A DNA stretch of 64,000 nt from Dugong dugon (GCA_030035585.1 CM057464.1:73330919-73394918), one strand, 5' to 3'; shown: positions 32,183-44,925, counted from the first letter of the stretch. The notes: a model not told the origin generated them from the letters alone. Numbers and translations: made by a program.

Positions 32183-34319
32183 AACTGGAATGAAATGTGG
32201 TTATACACAAAGATGATGAAGATTTATACAGTGATTGAGAGATTTATGAAAATTTTAGCATTGTACCCCTGTGCATGTTGATAGGTTAAATTTATATTAT
32301 TAGGTAATAATAATAAAAAAAATTTTTTCTTTCTGCATATCATAGCTTTTACACTAGCAGATCAGCTTGGTGTTCTTCCTTCTGCCCAAGGAGGAGTAAG
32401 AGTATGCTTCTGCAAAGCTCCACCATAATAGCATTTGAGGTAGGCACACTGCCTTCCTGCTCCAGAACTCAAATGAGGCAAAGTGGAGACTAGTATCCAA
32501 GGACAGTTCTTTTTGTCTAGCTTGGATCAAGTTATGACCCAAGCTGAGGGCTCTACAGAAGACAGAAAAGAACATGTTCTGTTTTTATTCTTAGATTGAA
32601 TGTTTAGCCTTTCTCTACTATTGGATTTTCTGTTTGTCTCCATTAAAATAGTGAAGCAAGATGCCCTTTGTTTTCTGTGCTCCTGAGCTCTGCCCTAAAA
32701 TAGGCTGAATCTTTTTGACTCCTTGTCCCCCAGCAAAACTTACTGGTCCTATGTCCATTCCTTTAAGACTTGGTGCTCTTGATGATTATCTAGTGACTCT
32801 CATTACCTACTTTGGTCTAAGGAGTCAATAAATGGTAATGGCTTCCTGGGTTTCTCTCCCATATCAGATGTCCAAGACCTTAAAGGCTGACGTAAGTGGA
32901 AAATTTTAACAATTGGACAGGGTAACCAGCAAAGATGTTTTAGATGTTTTTGGTCAAATCAGCCTTTTACCAGTGCTTATAGCGTTGTACTTTGTTTGAA
33001 TTCACATAATGGAGATTATGACTTCAAAAGAGTGGACTGTTTCCTGTCTGATTTAGATAAAGTCCAGTAGAGTATCTCTCACAGTGGATAAGTGAGTGAA
33101 TGACTGAGTGAGTAACATTTTGTTGACATTGTGAGGGATTGAGGGTGAGCTTAGACAGGCAGATTTTAATTCCTAACAAAAATTTATTTATCTTTGAAGT
33201 CTTAAATCATCACTATATATGCTGTCATGTCTCCAAATCTTAAGAGTTCTTTCTATGAACTGTCTTTAGAATATTCTCTTCGTTTCTTTATTGAGTGTTT
33301 GAACACTCAAAGGCTCTCCTCACCCCCTGCTGCTGTCAAACTAATTGCTTTATACATAACTTTTGCTGTTTCACAAAAATACCCAGTGTCCCTTCACACC
33401 TGATTCCAGCTTGTCTATTTAATTTTATCTCCTAATCTTTAGTAAAAGGAACCTGCTGTCCAACAGATCAAGTTTTCTGCTGACTCCTGAATGTACCAAG
33501 CTCATTGCTGTTCGGTACTTTTGCTTGTAAAACACCCTAGTGTGGGATGCCAGTATTCATTCTTTCCACCTGATCATTGCTGGTGTATAGAAAAGCAATT
33601 AACTTGTATATTAACCATCGGGTCATATTCTTACTCATTGCCCCGTGTTTACCTGAGGCCCATACCCTCTACAGAGCTATCTGTAACTCATTTATTCTGT
33701 AGTGATCTTTACTTGCTTTTATTATTAAAGCACTGAATAAAGGCATTACTTATTTTGGCCCTTAGCAATATACTGCTCTGTTCAAAGTGTTAACTGTTTT
33801 GTGTGTGCATTTTGCCTCTTCAACTAATTAATAAATTCCTGGAAGACAGCTGAAGTGTGCATTTATATTTCATCTAGCATATTATTATGTGCAGTATAGG
33901 TACTCAGTAAAGACTCGTATGAATGGCTGGCCAGGATTTGATTACATTCTAATTCTATTTTTAAATTACTTAAAACCCAAACCAAGAAGGTTTATAGAAA
34001 TGGATACCACCATACTTAGTCCCAGATTAAAGTGGAGAAGGATGGGCTTTCTGGATGTCAGAGAAGCAAGGTGCCTTAGGTGAAAAGCTGAAAGTAGAAA
34101 TACCTGGGAAAGGAAAATCAGTCAGCATTCTGTAAAAGGAAATTTGTTTAGCTTTTTTGTGATAGATATGTGAATTGTGGTGCTATTAATGTCATTTTTG
34201 TTATGAAATGTGTATTGTTTTGAATTGATAATAATAGAAATAAGTAGTTGGCATGTATCATAAAGTATTTGATTGCAGAATTCTAACTGATCTTGATTTT
34301 CTTCTTTTCCAACAACCAG
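32183..34319. other. End of intron 1, with an L2 3' end
   Basis: About 33800-33925 is an L2 3' end in sense orientation ('cctggaagacagctgaagtg ... ggtactcagtaaagactc'). The short frames at 32354-32575, 33491-33736 and 33889-34083 are not supported. The last 40 bases hold the exon 2 branch point and acceptor, listed separately. Confidence 0.45.
34283..34319 (+). promoter_or_regulatory. FAM83B: Branch point and splice acceptor of FAM83B exon 2
   Basis: 'ttctaac' contains a consensus branch point (CTAAC at 34283-34287, 33 nt before the junction). A pyrimidine tract 'ttgattttcttcttttcc' and the acceptor 'aacaaccag' ending at 34319 follow. Confidence 0.85.
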
Positions 34320-34379
34320 ATACCTCTCGTCACTGCATGAATGGACATTTGAACGTGCTTTTGTCAAATGCTTGCAAGC
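34320..34379 (+). other. FAM83B: FAM83B exon 2, 5' UTR part with upstream start codons
   Basis: Sixty bases of non-coding leader precede the start codon. They hold ATGs at 34337 and 34341. The first opens a 25-codon frame that ends at 34414, overlapping the main start by 35 nt in another frame. The second opens a 3-codon frame. A third ATG at 34368 is in frame with the gene and would add four residues. Confidence 0.75.
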
Positions 34380-34823
34380 ATGGAGACCTCATCAATGCTT
34401 TCCTCATTGAATGATGAGTGTAAATCAGACAACTACATTGAGCCTCACTACAAGGAATGGTATCGGGTAGCTGTTGATACTCTGATTGAATACGGATTAG
34501 AAGCATACCAAGAATTTCTTGCCAAGGAACGAGTTTCAGAATTTCTAGCTGAGGAAGAAATTATTTATATTCTGAAAAATGTCAAGAAAGTTGCTCAGAG
34601 TACAACACATGGTACTGATAATTCCTATGATGATACCTCATCTTCCGGGACATACTGGCCCATTGAGTCTGATGTCGAAGCTCCAAACCTTGACTTGGGC
34701 TGGCCATATGTGATGCCTGGACTCTTAGGGGGCACCCATATAGACCTCCTTTTTAACCCACCAAGAGTACACCTACTTACAATAAAGGAAACTGTTCGGA
34801 AGATGATAAAAGAAGCAAGAAAG
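34380..34823 (+). CDS. FAM83B: FAM83B, first coding exon (residues 1-148)
   Basis: FAM83B is a cytosolic scaffold of the FAM83 family; its N-terminal DUF1669 domain is phospholipase-D-like but lacks catalytic activity and binds casein kinase 1 isoforms. The human protein promotes EGFR/RAS-MAPK and PI3K signalling (established knowledge). This exon encodes the start of that domain: it opens '[19 protein letters not shown]' and includes '[20 protein letters not shown]' and '[19 protein letters not shown]', which I recognise as FAM83B. The start at 34380 was chosen over the in-frame ATG at 34368 because it has A at -3 and G at +4 and matches the known N-terminus. The exon ends on a codon boundary at AAG|GTAATG (donor GT at 34824); the open frame runs seven codons into the intron. 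About 860 further residues lie in exons beyond the window. No frame damage is seen. Confidence 0.95.
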
Positions 34824-35629
34824 GTAATGACATTTTTATTTTGAAATAAAAAGTTTTAAACATGTAGAAGAGTACAAGGAATAGTATAACGGACCTGTGC
34901 TAATCAAAGAATCTGTATATATGGGCCATACCTATTTTCAGTAAATACACTTTATTCATAGGAAGGTTATACTTTCCTGTATTTTGCATATATCTGAGAC
35001 AGTGGCATTAGGTCCCTGCTAAAGATGGAAATTTCTTTCTCTTCATAATGTACATACCCCCAAGAGACTTCCTGCTCCCAAAGACTAAGGTGTGTGTGGA
35101 CTGGGAATAAGCTGATTTCACACAATCATAAGTCTAAACCACTTAAATTTTCTTAATCTGTAAAAGGAAATATCTTTTTGGTAGATCAGGTGAAACTCTT
35201 GGTTCTCAACAGGACTGAGTCATAATTCTTGTTCTGGATCTGATTTATGCTATTAAATATACTATATGTTTACTTATTTAGTTCTTGAGTTGTATGGAAA
35301 CATTATAAAATGAGGCATTATAATGCAAAATTCTAAAGTAAGGCCCTGAAGTACTTAGCATTTTAAGGCCTCGGTGCTCTTTATCAAATATTTATTGTAG
35401 GCTTATAAATCTCAGAAATTCTATTTTAAAGCTCAGATAAAGCTGCAGAAATTTTCTTGTAATAAACTACTAAAAGTTACTGGGAGTTTTCTGTGTACTC
35501 TGCACCATGCTAGGCACTGTGGAGAGTACAGCAGAACTTCTCAAGCTGTTTATTGAGCTCAACCTAGGGTTTTAAAATTATGGACAAAAGGTTTTGATTT
35601 TTTAACTGTAATGTGCCTGTTTCTTCATT
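34824..35629. other. Start of intron 2, no recognised feature
   Basis: Begins with the FAM83B donor. A weak L2-like scrap lies near 35485-35545 ('accatgctaggcactgtgga'). Nothing else recognised. Confidence 0.45.
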
Positions 35630-35639
35630 GCAGATACTA

Positions 35640-35811
35640 CAAAAAAACAAAAACAAAAAACCAAACCCATTGCTGTCAAGTTGATTCCGATTCATAACAA
35701 CCCTACAGGACAGAGTAGAACTGCCTTGTAGAGTTTCTAAGGAGCAGCTGGTGGATTCGAACTGCCAACCTTTTGGTTAGCAGATGAGCTCTTAACCACT
35801 GTGCCACCAGG
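35640..35811 (-). mobile_element. AfroSINE, minus strand
   Basis: Complete copy: A-rich left end, 'ccaaacccattgctgtcaag', 'cagagtagaactgccttgta', reversed head 'actgtgccaccagg'. Perfect 10-bp duplication 'gcagatacta' at 35630-35639 and 35812-35821. Confidence 0.95.
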
Positions 35812-35821
35812 GCAGATACTA

Positions 35822-37629
35822 TAGGATATAGAAATTTAGGTGTGAAAGGGACCTCAGAAGGATGCACACATACATGGCATTGCTTTCTTCCGTGTCAACA
35901 AGACATAGACATGCTTGGAAAAGCATGCTTTTATGAAGTACAGAAATATAAAACTCTTGAAATCTGCAGTGATGTTGTAGTTTCTCAAGACAAGCACCTA
36001 AAAGCCTATCAATAATGTTAGGGAGACACAATGTTCTGAGGCGAGTGTCAAATGTGGGCTTTGCAAAAATAAGGTAATTTTTCCTCCAACCTTCTGAGTT
36101 TAAATAATCTGTTTTAGCCATGTTGACTCCTTTAGCATGAGTACATCAAAGAAAGTACTTATCTATTACAGTTGTTAAAAATTAGCTATAGAACCAGGTA
36201 CACGGTAGGTATTCAAACTTTTATTGAATGAATTGAACTAGGAGTATTTTTAAAACTACTGTCCTGTGTTCTGTAAATAAATTATACAGCTGTGTTTTGT
36301 AAAATAGCAGAATTCAAGAACAAAAGTCAAGAATATATGAGTCCTTGTAAAGGACAAAATAATAAATATCAAGTGCTAACACTGCTAATTTCTGTTTGGA
36401 GAGAATATATGCTTTTGAACCACAGTATTAACTAAAAATTGGAAAATACATCAGTGACAAGATTATTTTTATGGCCAACTTACTAGTTAATGAATTTACC
36501 TGTGTAGACCATAGCTAGTTTACTTAGAGGTACTGCATTTCTACGATGCATAGTATAATTCAGGGGATATTGTGAAAACTTAACATTGATCATGAGTTTT
36601 TGATTTTTTTTTTTTTTTTCCTTATGTGGCAGCTATATATTTATGAGCCGCTAAAAGTAATATCCTCTACTTGGCCATTGTCTGCTGGTAACTCCCACTT
36701 GCATTAGCAAACTGAGGGAATTGTAGTCCATGTTATAAAACACTAATGTAATGTTCTGCTTCTCTTCTACAAAATCAAAGATAGGAAAGAGAATTTACCT
36801 TATTTTACTTTTATTCAATTTGTATACACATATCCAAGCTGAATTCAAAGCAAGAGAATTGTTTGGAACTTGTACATTGAGTATATTACAGTGGAATATA
36901 AATCATAACAGATAATTTAGTTTTTTGTTTTTTTTTGTTTTTACAAAAGCACTGGAGATGTTCTGGTTTTTACCCAGATGCTAAGTATTGAAGTCATATT
37001 GGCTATATATTATGTAATGCATGTTTCTCCAGTGTTTTTCCTATGCCACTACATCAATTGAAAAATTTTTGAAGGATTGACTAGTCCGGAAAAAAGTTAC
37101 TGACCCCAATTTTTATCAATAAGATTATGTAGTCCATAACTGGACAAGGTTATGTGACAATTTTTAAAATCAGAAGAACAAATATTATTATGAAGAAAAT
37201 CTTATGAAATACATTGATTTTAAAAGATTAAATATGGCTTTCATAGCTATCATTAATTCAGCAGGTAAGTCAGATTCTTATTACCTTTTAGAATTAACAA
37301 AAGCCAATTAGTCATCATGATAGACTATCTGTTTTTGAACTATTTTCAGAGGACAAATTCTCTTTATTGGTAATTCTCAATGAATTGTCATGGCATTATA
37401 AAGGGGATGATCCTTTTTCCATATTTTAATGGTTAGAATAAAGTTTTTGCCTCCAAATTTCTCAGGGAGATTCTTTTGGTAACTGACACTGTAAAACTCA
37501 ATGGAAATATGAAACCAAACAAGTGGGGCTAGGAACCAGCAAAGCAGAACCCAAGAAGATATCTCAGAGAAAAATTTAAATCTACTTTCACTGTTCTGTT
37601 TGTGATTGAGATAAGGCACTTATGAAAAT
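35822..37629. other. Intron 2 sequence, no supported gene
   Basis: A minus-strand 100-codon frame at 35819-36121 has no recognisable domain. A short L2-like 3' end lies at about 36183-36240 ('acggtaggtattcaaacttt'). T-tracts at 36605-36620 and 36925-36950 are simple sequence. Confidence 0.45.
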
Positions 37630-37639
37630 AAATGCCATA

Positions 37640-37672
37640 AAACCCATTGCCATGAAGTTGATTCTGATTCGT
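37640..37672 (-). mobile_element. 33-bp AfroSINE tail insertion
   Basis: Contains only the reversed last bases of the SINE ('aaacccattgcc' then 'gttgattctgattcgt'). Flanked by near-identical 10-mers 'aaatgccata' (37630-37639) and 'aagtgccata' (37673-37682), so it looks like a very short but genuine retrotransposition. Confidence 0.65.
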
Positions 37673-37682
37673 AAGTGCCATA

Positions 37683-39323
37683 CTATGGAAAAATCTTAAA
37701 ATAATGAAAAGAAACCAAAAGCAATCTGCTTAGAAATCAAAGCAGGTGCAATCTGATCATAACTACAAAGTAAACCTTTTGTTCTCTTGAGGTAGCAATT
37801 AAAAATGATACTGTTTATCTCATCAATCTTTCTGGAAATATTTTGTATTCAAATATCATTAATGTATATGCTCTTATTTCTAGCTTATGTAATATAATCT
37901 TTGAAACATTCTGTTTTTTAAAGCAGAATATGATCTTTGTAGTATTTCAGAAATCTATAGATGTGTTTTTATGTATTCATTTTATTTTTGCCAGTGGTCA
38001 CTTAGAAGTTGTTTAGAAGGTTTTTTGTTGTTGTTTTTTAATGTTTACTTGTTTTGTTTGAAAATGTTCCTTTGGGGAAATCCAAGTACAGGTAACATCT
38101 TATTTGTGCTGTAAAAGGGCCTTATTTTTATGTACTGGCTCTTTTTCTGAATTTCATTATGTGGTTGACAATTAATTACATTTGGTTCAACTTTATAAAG
38201 TCTGATACTGTCTAGCAAAACTTTTCCCAGGTAATTATTTGTCTATCAAGAAGTGTTCCCAAGTTGACATATATATGTATATATATACTCCTAATTATTG
38301 TGAACTCCTCTTATGAAAGCATTCTCACTAATTGCTTTAAAAATTCATCTTTCATTAATTTTTCTTCCAGCTACTTAGTGGTGGGTATCCACAGAGATAA
38401 AACTTCTGAATATAGTGAGCATGCACATGCTTAACCAGAATGCCATTTGCATCGGTTACATATTCCTAGGCTAGCTTCTTGGGTTAGATGTGAATCTTAT
38501 TCTTGTGAAATATGGAATCAAGAAGATACATAAGCAAAAGTCTAGTGAGAATTAGGACGGAGTAATTCCTGAGGTGCCTTGCACTGCACTATCCAAGTTC
38601 AGGTCTTGATTGCTCCCTGAGTCACTGTTCCTGGGTGTGTCTGTTATGGCGTTGAGAGTTGTTAGTAATACAGAGAAAAATTAACTACCTGTTTGCCCAA
38701 CAGCCACAAAGGAAGGGAAAGGTGAACAGAATACAGGGGTTCTTTCTGGGAGCCAGCTGTACTAGACTAGAGATTTCATGACCAGGACTCTACCACTAGT
38801 TAGGGTATTGAGCAAGTCATTTCACCTCCCTAGGTATCCTTAACTATATAGCGAAAGATAGGAAGCAAAAACCTTTTAGTGTTTTTAAATCTAATGCCTC
38901 CATCCAAATCTCTTAGTGTTTACCAACTCAGAATTATTTTAATATGTTACACTTCTTACTGAATTTGTCCATAAAATAAATAACTTTGTGTGACAGTGTA
39001 TCACTGCAGTCTGCATCACTTTACAACCATGTCCTGTGTATCTTAGCAACATGTATGTATTTATCAGTACCTGTTTTAGGCTACAATCATCTCCCTTCCA
39101 GCGTTTCCAGTTTTTATTACAAATTTCCTCTTTGCCCCATCCTATCCCAACTCTCAGTGTGAATACTTTCATTCTTTGAATTCAAGTCAAGATTAGTTTC
39201 TTCCAGGAATTATCTTTTGCTTGGTCAGATTTAATGACATTCCTGTCTCGTGACATTAAGTTGAACATTTCTTCTCTGAATAATATGCACTATATGCTGA
39301 TATATATTTATGTTTAAACTTAC
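37683..39323. other. Intron 2 sequence with a MIR-like scrap
   Basis: About 38785-38840 resembles a sense MIR ('ctctaccactagttagggta', 'gagcaagtcatttcacctcc'). The frame at 38939-39172 is unsupported. The rest is unrecognised. Confidence 0.45.
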
Positions 39324-39411
39324 GTGAGAGAGAGAGCGGAAGAGAAGAAGGGATTGAAGGCAGGAAAGGAGAGAGGGAGAGAGAGGGAGGGAAAGAAGGA
39401 GAGAGAGATAC
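39324..39411 (+). repeat. (GA)/(GGAGA)-rich purine tract
   Basis: Almost pure purine on the + strand, giving an artefactual Arg/Glu/Lys frame. Length-unstable simple sequence. Confidence 0.85.
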
Positions 39412-39719
39412 CTTGTCAGATGCCAACTATTGCTATGTTGAAGGACAATACTTTTCTATGCCAAACTCCTGAGATAACACATTCCTCTCAGGTAGTTCAC
39501 CTACCACCTACTATCAATAACCCTGATGATATTCAGCATATGTTAACACAGTTACTTAAGTGAGAAAAAAGAGGTACTATATAGGGACTCTAACCTTATT
39601 GCAAGGTAAGAGTTTCCGGCTTCCTTGATTGACTTCATAACTTTTAAGGGCAAAAAGCTGTACCCTTCTTATTTTTGTTGTCCAAATTCAAGTAATGCTC
39701 TTTTTAAAAGAGACATCAT

Positions 39720-39935
39720 GGAATAGTGTGAAACCTCTGAATCTTGGCGTCAGTCAGGGCTGGGTTGAATCCCAGCTATTTGTATTGGACATTACAAATA
39801 CAGCCTCTCTGAGCTTTATTTTTATCCATTTGTAAAATGGAGATGCTAATACTCCACAGGGTCCTTGTGAGAACTGAATGAAATAGCTGACATATCTAGC
39901 ATGTCACCTGTCATACAGTTGGCACCAGATGTGTG
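39720..39935 (+). repeat. MIR SINE (MIRb-like)
   Basis: Sense order of MIR: 'gaatagtgtgaaacctctga', 'gggctgggttgaatcccagc', 'tatccatttgtaaaatggag', 'acagttggcaccagatg'. Confidence 0.75.
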
Positions 39936-41288
39936 GTGTTGCAGTGCCTCCTCTTCTTCTTGCCTTATTCCAGAACTTTATTTAGTCAAAAAATGTATCA
40001 GTCGTATATTTTTGCATGATTTGGAAGTTGTTTTTTTAAAGTGAGAGCAACCTCTAACCAAGTTCAGTGTCTGGCAAGATAATCTCCTACTAGGAATGCC
40101 AGGTAGGATCATTAACTGTTTGTGAAATGACTATTCCTAAAAAGATTTAAGCGTATTTCTGAAATAGCATAATGATTATGTATACTGCATTAGTTGCAGA
40201 ACAACACAGCATTTCCCAAATTTTATTGATTAGAGTTTTGCACTGGTATTTACTCAACATAAATTATTTGAAAATAAGACCTGCTGTGAAAACAGCTTAG
40301 ATATATGTGTTGTATATTTCAGGATTTGCAAAAAAAGGTTATCCTCCTTTGTAAAATACTGTTAAAGTATTTCAGAAAACAATGCTAAAGTATACTCTCT
40401 TACCTAAGGACCTGAAGATCTGAAAAGATAGAGAGGTCCAGTCAAAAACTAAGCAAGGGGGCCAGTTGTATAGAGCAGCTGAAAAAATTAGTCATTTCAG
40501 TCCATTTAGGATCTTAAAAAGATAACTTTATTGGATTTTAAAAGGCATTACACCAGTGATTTGTATTTATGAAAAGAAACAATAAAATTTTGCAAATTTT
40601 GAAAGTTTATATCCCTTATAGAACTTTCATCTTGGTGTTAAAATTTGGTTCAAGTAACACTTAGTTTATAAAGCATTTTTACTTACTCAGTAGTTCAGAT
40701 ATAATCTAAAAAGTGATAAGGAATATTATTTCAGGTACATCCTACTTAGTCCTTATAGCTTAAAACTTGTGCTTTTAATAATTTTATTCTTTGTTGAAGC
40801 AAAAAAATCTAGAAAGTGTGAAAAAATTGTTACATAAGGTCTCCAACTTGGTCGCACACCAAAGTTATCAGTAACTTAAGAATTTCAGATATTTTTCCAG
40901 ACAATGTGTTACCAGTTAAACTCGATGATCATCCATGAGTTTTATTTTTAACAATTTTCATTTGAAAATAGACAACTTGGAAAAGAGTTTAAAAAGAAAA
41001 GTTAGAATTGCTTATATTTGCAAATAAATTCATCAAAAAATTTGCCTTTCTAATATTAACTTATATCTGTACTAATAGTTAGACACTTTAAAATTTGAGT
41101 TATTTTGGAGTGCATATGATTTATCTGATTAAGGGAAAAGTTCTTAAGACCATTTTCTTCACTCTTGATACTCTTAAATTCTATTTTTTCAAAATAAGCT
41201 GTCAGAGACAATTCCTGTAGGAACTGCATGGGGTATGTGCAGTCTTTCTATTGAACTTTGAGGAATTGTTATTGACTGCATTACAAAA
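39936..41288. other. Intron 2 sequence, no recognised feature
   Basis: AT-rich; no gene or named repeat recognised. Confidence 0.45.
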
Positions 41289-41813
41289 TGTCTTAGTTAT
41301 CCAGTGCTGCTACAACAGAAATTCCGCAGGTGGATGGCTTTAAAAACAGAGAAATTTATTTTCTCACAGTCTAGTAGGCTAGAAGTCCAAATTCAGGGCA
41401 CCAGATCCAGGGGAAGGCTAGCTCTCTCTGTCGGCTCTCGAGGAAAGTCCTTGTCATCAGTCTTCCCCTGGTCTAGGAGCTTCTCAGTGCAGGGACCCCA
41501 GGTCCAAAAGACGCACTTTGCTTCTGGCACTACTTTCTTGCTGGTATGAGGTCTCCCTGTCTCCCTGCTCGCATCTCTCTTTTATATCTCAAAAGAGATT
41601 GACTCAAGATACAACCTAATCTTATAGATTGAGTCCTGCCTCATTAACATAACTGTTCTAATCCTGCCTCATTAACATCATAGAGGTAGGATTTACAACA
41701 TATAGGAAAATCATATCAGATGACAAAATGGTGGACAATCACACAATACTGGGAATCATGGCCTAGCCAGGATGACACACATTTTTGGGGGACACAATTC
41801 AGTCCATAATGCA
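41289..41813 (-). mobile_element. Solo LTR, ERVL-MaLR-like, minus strand
   Basis: Same family and orientation as 19160-19637: starts TGTCTTAG, contains 'aagtccaaattcagggcacc' and 'gagattgactcaagatacaa', and ends 'agtccataatgca'. The terminus is mutated and no target-site duplication is readable. Confidence 0.8.
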
Positions 41814-42579
41814 GAATTTTAGCCCTGTATATCCTGGGACCTCTGAAGTAGCATGCTTATTTTTATAATCATTTATATTTACTCATTTTTCTTCCTGCCC
41901 CAGGATTAAAATAGAAACCAAATACTTATTTAATTACTTATTGAAATGTGAAATATCTTTCCTAGGGAGACACCTTCAGTAGTTTGTTGGAATGGCAAAG
42001 CTAATTATCATCATAAAACATTATCATCCTAAAATCCTGAGTTATCAAGTTTGTAGCGGAATGCCTTAATAACACCTGTATTCCATAGAGATGGAATTTA
42101 GCAGTCTTATAAACTTAAATGCCTTTGGGGCCAGGCCAAAAAAATAACTTGATGAAGAAGAATGTAGAGTGGTATTCCAACAGGGAGTGAAAGGAACATG
42201 GCAAAAAGAAGATAGCATGACCAAACTATAAGCAGTCATTTGAAATATCATAAATAAAAAATTGCTGGTAGCTAAATGAGATGATAAGTGTAGGACCTTA
42301 TGTACACATTGAGACATCAAAAGTTAACGTCGATGAGAATAGGGAGATATTACTTTTTCTTTACTTGTCTCTCCCCAGTAAAATGTAAGAAGAAATGGAG
42401 ATTTGCCATGAGAGCTTTTTGAGATGTTGAGGACTGTATCTCCAGTCTTAAATTTTGTATTGACACTCTTCAAATTATTTTGAGAAAATTGGTTGGCTTT
42501 TATCATCAGGAATTAATCTGGGATCTGACTTGAGTAATGGATTTATGTTATGTAATCTAGTAACAGGAGCAGGTAATAC
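41814..42579. other. Intron 2 sequence, no recognised feature
   Basis: Two short minus-strand frames (42066-42320, 42324-42506) have no recognisable domain. Confidence 0.45.
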
Positions 42580-42690
42580 ATATTTAGCGCTTATGTGTCA
42601 GGCACTGTGCTAAGCATTGTACATGCATTACATTAAATTAACCTTCACAACAACTCTACGAAATACATACTTTTATCAGCCATATTTTAC
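42580..42690 (-). repeat. MIR SINE
   Basis: 'atgtgtcaggcactgtgcta', 'acatgcattacattaaatta', 'cttcacaacaactctacgaa': reverse-oriented MIR core. Confidence 0.7.
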
Positions 42691-43139
42691 TGCTTTCTTG
42701 TGATAGGTATAACACTAGTCAGTGGTAATGGAGCAGAGTGAAACCAAGGTGATCATAATAGGAAATAGTAATAACTGCACATTCCTAAATGGAGTTATTA
42801 GGAGATCTGATTCCAAGAGTCTAGGATTGAGACCAGTTGGTGGGGAAGTGGAAGCATTGGTTTTTAAATGGGCCAGGTATAAGGCCATCATGGGATTGTT
42901 ATTAAAAGTCAGAAGTAACTCACCTGGCATTGACAGAAGATTATCATAAGCAAATTAGGTATACTACCTAGAATACAGACCAGGAAATGGATTCTCTGAG
43001 TTCAAGTATAGGGGGAATTCAGACGGAATAAAGGAGCAGCCAGGTATTGAAGTTACTCTTTGGCCTCTACTGGGTTCTACTGCTAGGGAGATCATTCAGT
43101 CTCTGGCCAACCATACAAGCTAAACATTTGGCAGCCCAT
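42691..43139. other. Intron 2 sequence, no recognised feature
   Basis: Overlapping short frames on both strands (42715-42949) have no recognisable domain. Confidence 0.45.
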
Positions 43140-44095
43140 TCATTCATGCCACACACGTTTATTGAATGCACAGTGTACATCACATACTGTTGTGATTTCT
43201 AAGAGAATAAAGTACCAGAGAAACTCTGTCCTTGAATGGAGCTTACAAAGGGGGTGAAATAGATAATAAGCATAATAAATGAGAAGTGCTATGGGGAAAA
43301 ACATAAATGTGATTGTGAAAGAGAAATTGGGAGCATGCAGTTTTTAAATGACTCTTGAGCCAAGACTTAGGAAAGAATGGATGAGCCTTGCCGATATTAG
43401 AGGGTAGAGCAGACTAGACAGAAGAAGTGCTTTAGGGTAGGAACATGGCTTCCAGTTTGTTAGAGGAATAACAAGGAAGGCAGTTGCTGGACCCAAAAGA
43501 GCAAAGGAGAGACAAGTAGGTGAATTCAGAGAAGTTAAATGGAGGCCAGATTGTAGAGGGCCTTATGGACCAATGTAAGGATCATGGCTTATGCTCTGTG
43601 TAAGATGGGGAGTCAGTGAAGAATTTTAAGCCAAGGAGACATCAAATATAAACATGCTGTCCTGCTAACTGAAGGGTTGATTGTTCAAACCCACTCATCA
43701 GCTCTGTAGGAGAAAGACCTGGCAATTTGTTCCCATAAAGATTATAGCCTAGAAAATCCTGTGAGGCAATTCTACTCTGTCACATAGGGGAGCTATGAGT
43801 CGAAATTGACTCAATGGCACCTAACAACAACAAACAACAACAAAAAAGGATACCTCTGGCTGCAGTATTGAAAATTGAGTTTGGAGCATAAGAATGGGCA
43901 GATAAGTGGCTATTAAAATAATTGAAGGGAAAGATGATGGTATCTTATATTAGGGCAATAGGTGTATTGGTTAGATTTCGAATATATTTTGAAAATAGTG
44001 AAATGCAGGCTGTGAAGTAAGTTGAGGGATAAAAGAGGACTCCAAAATTTGACCTGAGCAATTGGAGTGATAGCTTCATTTGACGTTGGCACCAG
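43140..44095 (-). repeat. L2-like LINE, reverse orientation, split by an AfroSINE
   Basis: The order 'ttgaatgcacagtgtacatc', 'tccttgaatggagcttacaa', 'ggagtcagtgaagaatttta' and, after the SINE, 'ctctggctgcagtattgaaa' follows old reverse-oriented L2 sequence. Non-coding. Confidence 0.5.
43655..43848 (+). mobile_element. AfroSINE, long variant with (CAA)n tail
   Basis: Degraded head, then 'gacctggcaatttgttccca', 'ggcaattctactctgtcaca' and a tail 'tggcacctaacaacaacaaa'. This tail is the RTE-like ending rather than the 'gggtttggttt' ending of most copies here. Confidence 0.8.
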
Positions 44096-44925
44096 AGACA
44101 TCAGACAATTGTGACAAGGAAGCAGGCACAGAGAGACCCGGCTATAGGGTCCTTCAAGTTATCATTTTTACCACAGCCTTGAAAAGGATGAGCCACATAA
44201 CCCAAGCCATGGACACCTAGGCTTCAGATCTGATATAGAAATTATGGTTCATATTAGAACATAGACACGTAGTGACTGGACTTAATCAGTCCTGACACTG
44301 AGGCCTAGGTAAGGGACAGAGTTTGAATTTTACTTGGATAAGATTAAAATGCAAAGGAGTTGGTTAATAGGGAGTGTGAGTTAAGAGCAAGACTGACTGG
44401 ATGCTGACCCAGGACCTAAAAAAATAGGAGCTCATTATGTACTATGCTGAGAAATGGAACCTCCCAACACTTAGTCTTTTCATACAAATTTCACCAGCAG
44501 TTATTAAGCAACTCCTGTAGGCTGAGTCAGGTGATTGAAAGATACAGAGTAAAAAATTGGGAAAGTGTCACATAGGCCCTTTCTTATGGGCCATTTTCTA
44601 TTCATTTTGATGAGTAGGAGGTTTATGGTAGAGATCTTGGTGTTTTCAAGCAACAGGGAATTTGGAAAAAGTAGAGTGGAGTGGACAAAGAAAAGGCAGG
44701 GATTGTCAAAAGAGGTAAATTGAGGCCAAATTGTGGTGATGTTTTAATCCAACTTTGTGTATATGGACAGTGGGAAGTCATGAAATGTTTTTGAGTAGGA
44801 CAGTAATGTCATCAAATCTGATCTTGGACATTCTAACATCAGATTTGTTTGGGTTGGTTAAAACATAGAGGAAAAAATAAAAAAGGTTTGTAACTTATAT
44901 TTGAGATAGTATTCAACAGCAGACT
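44096..44925. other. Intron 2 sequence with probable L2 remnant
   Basis: About 44540-44835 again looks like reverse-oriented L2 ('ggccaaattgtggtgatgtt', 'gacagtgggaagtcatgaaa'). No gene. Confidence 0.4.

Noticed and set aside
34368-34379. Upstream in-frame ATG as the FAM83B start
   Set aside because: Weak context (C at -3, C at +4) and the residues from 34380 match the known family start.
35819-36121. A 100-codon minus-strand frame in intron 2
   Set aside because: No recognisable domain, no splice or promoter context, and size expected by chance in this much DNA.
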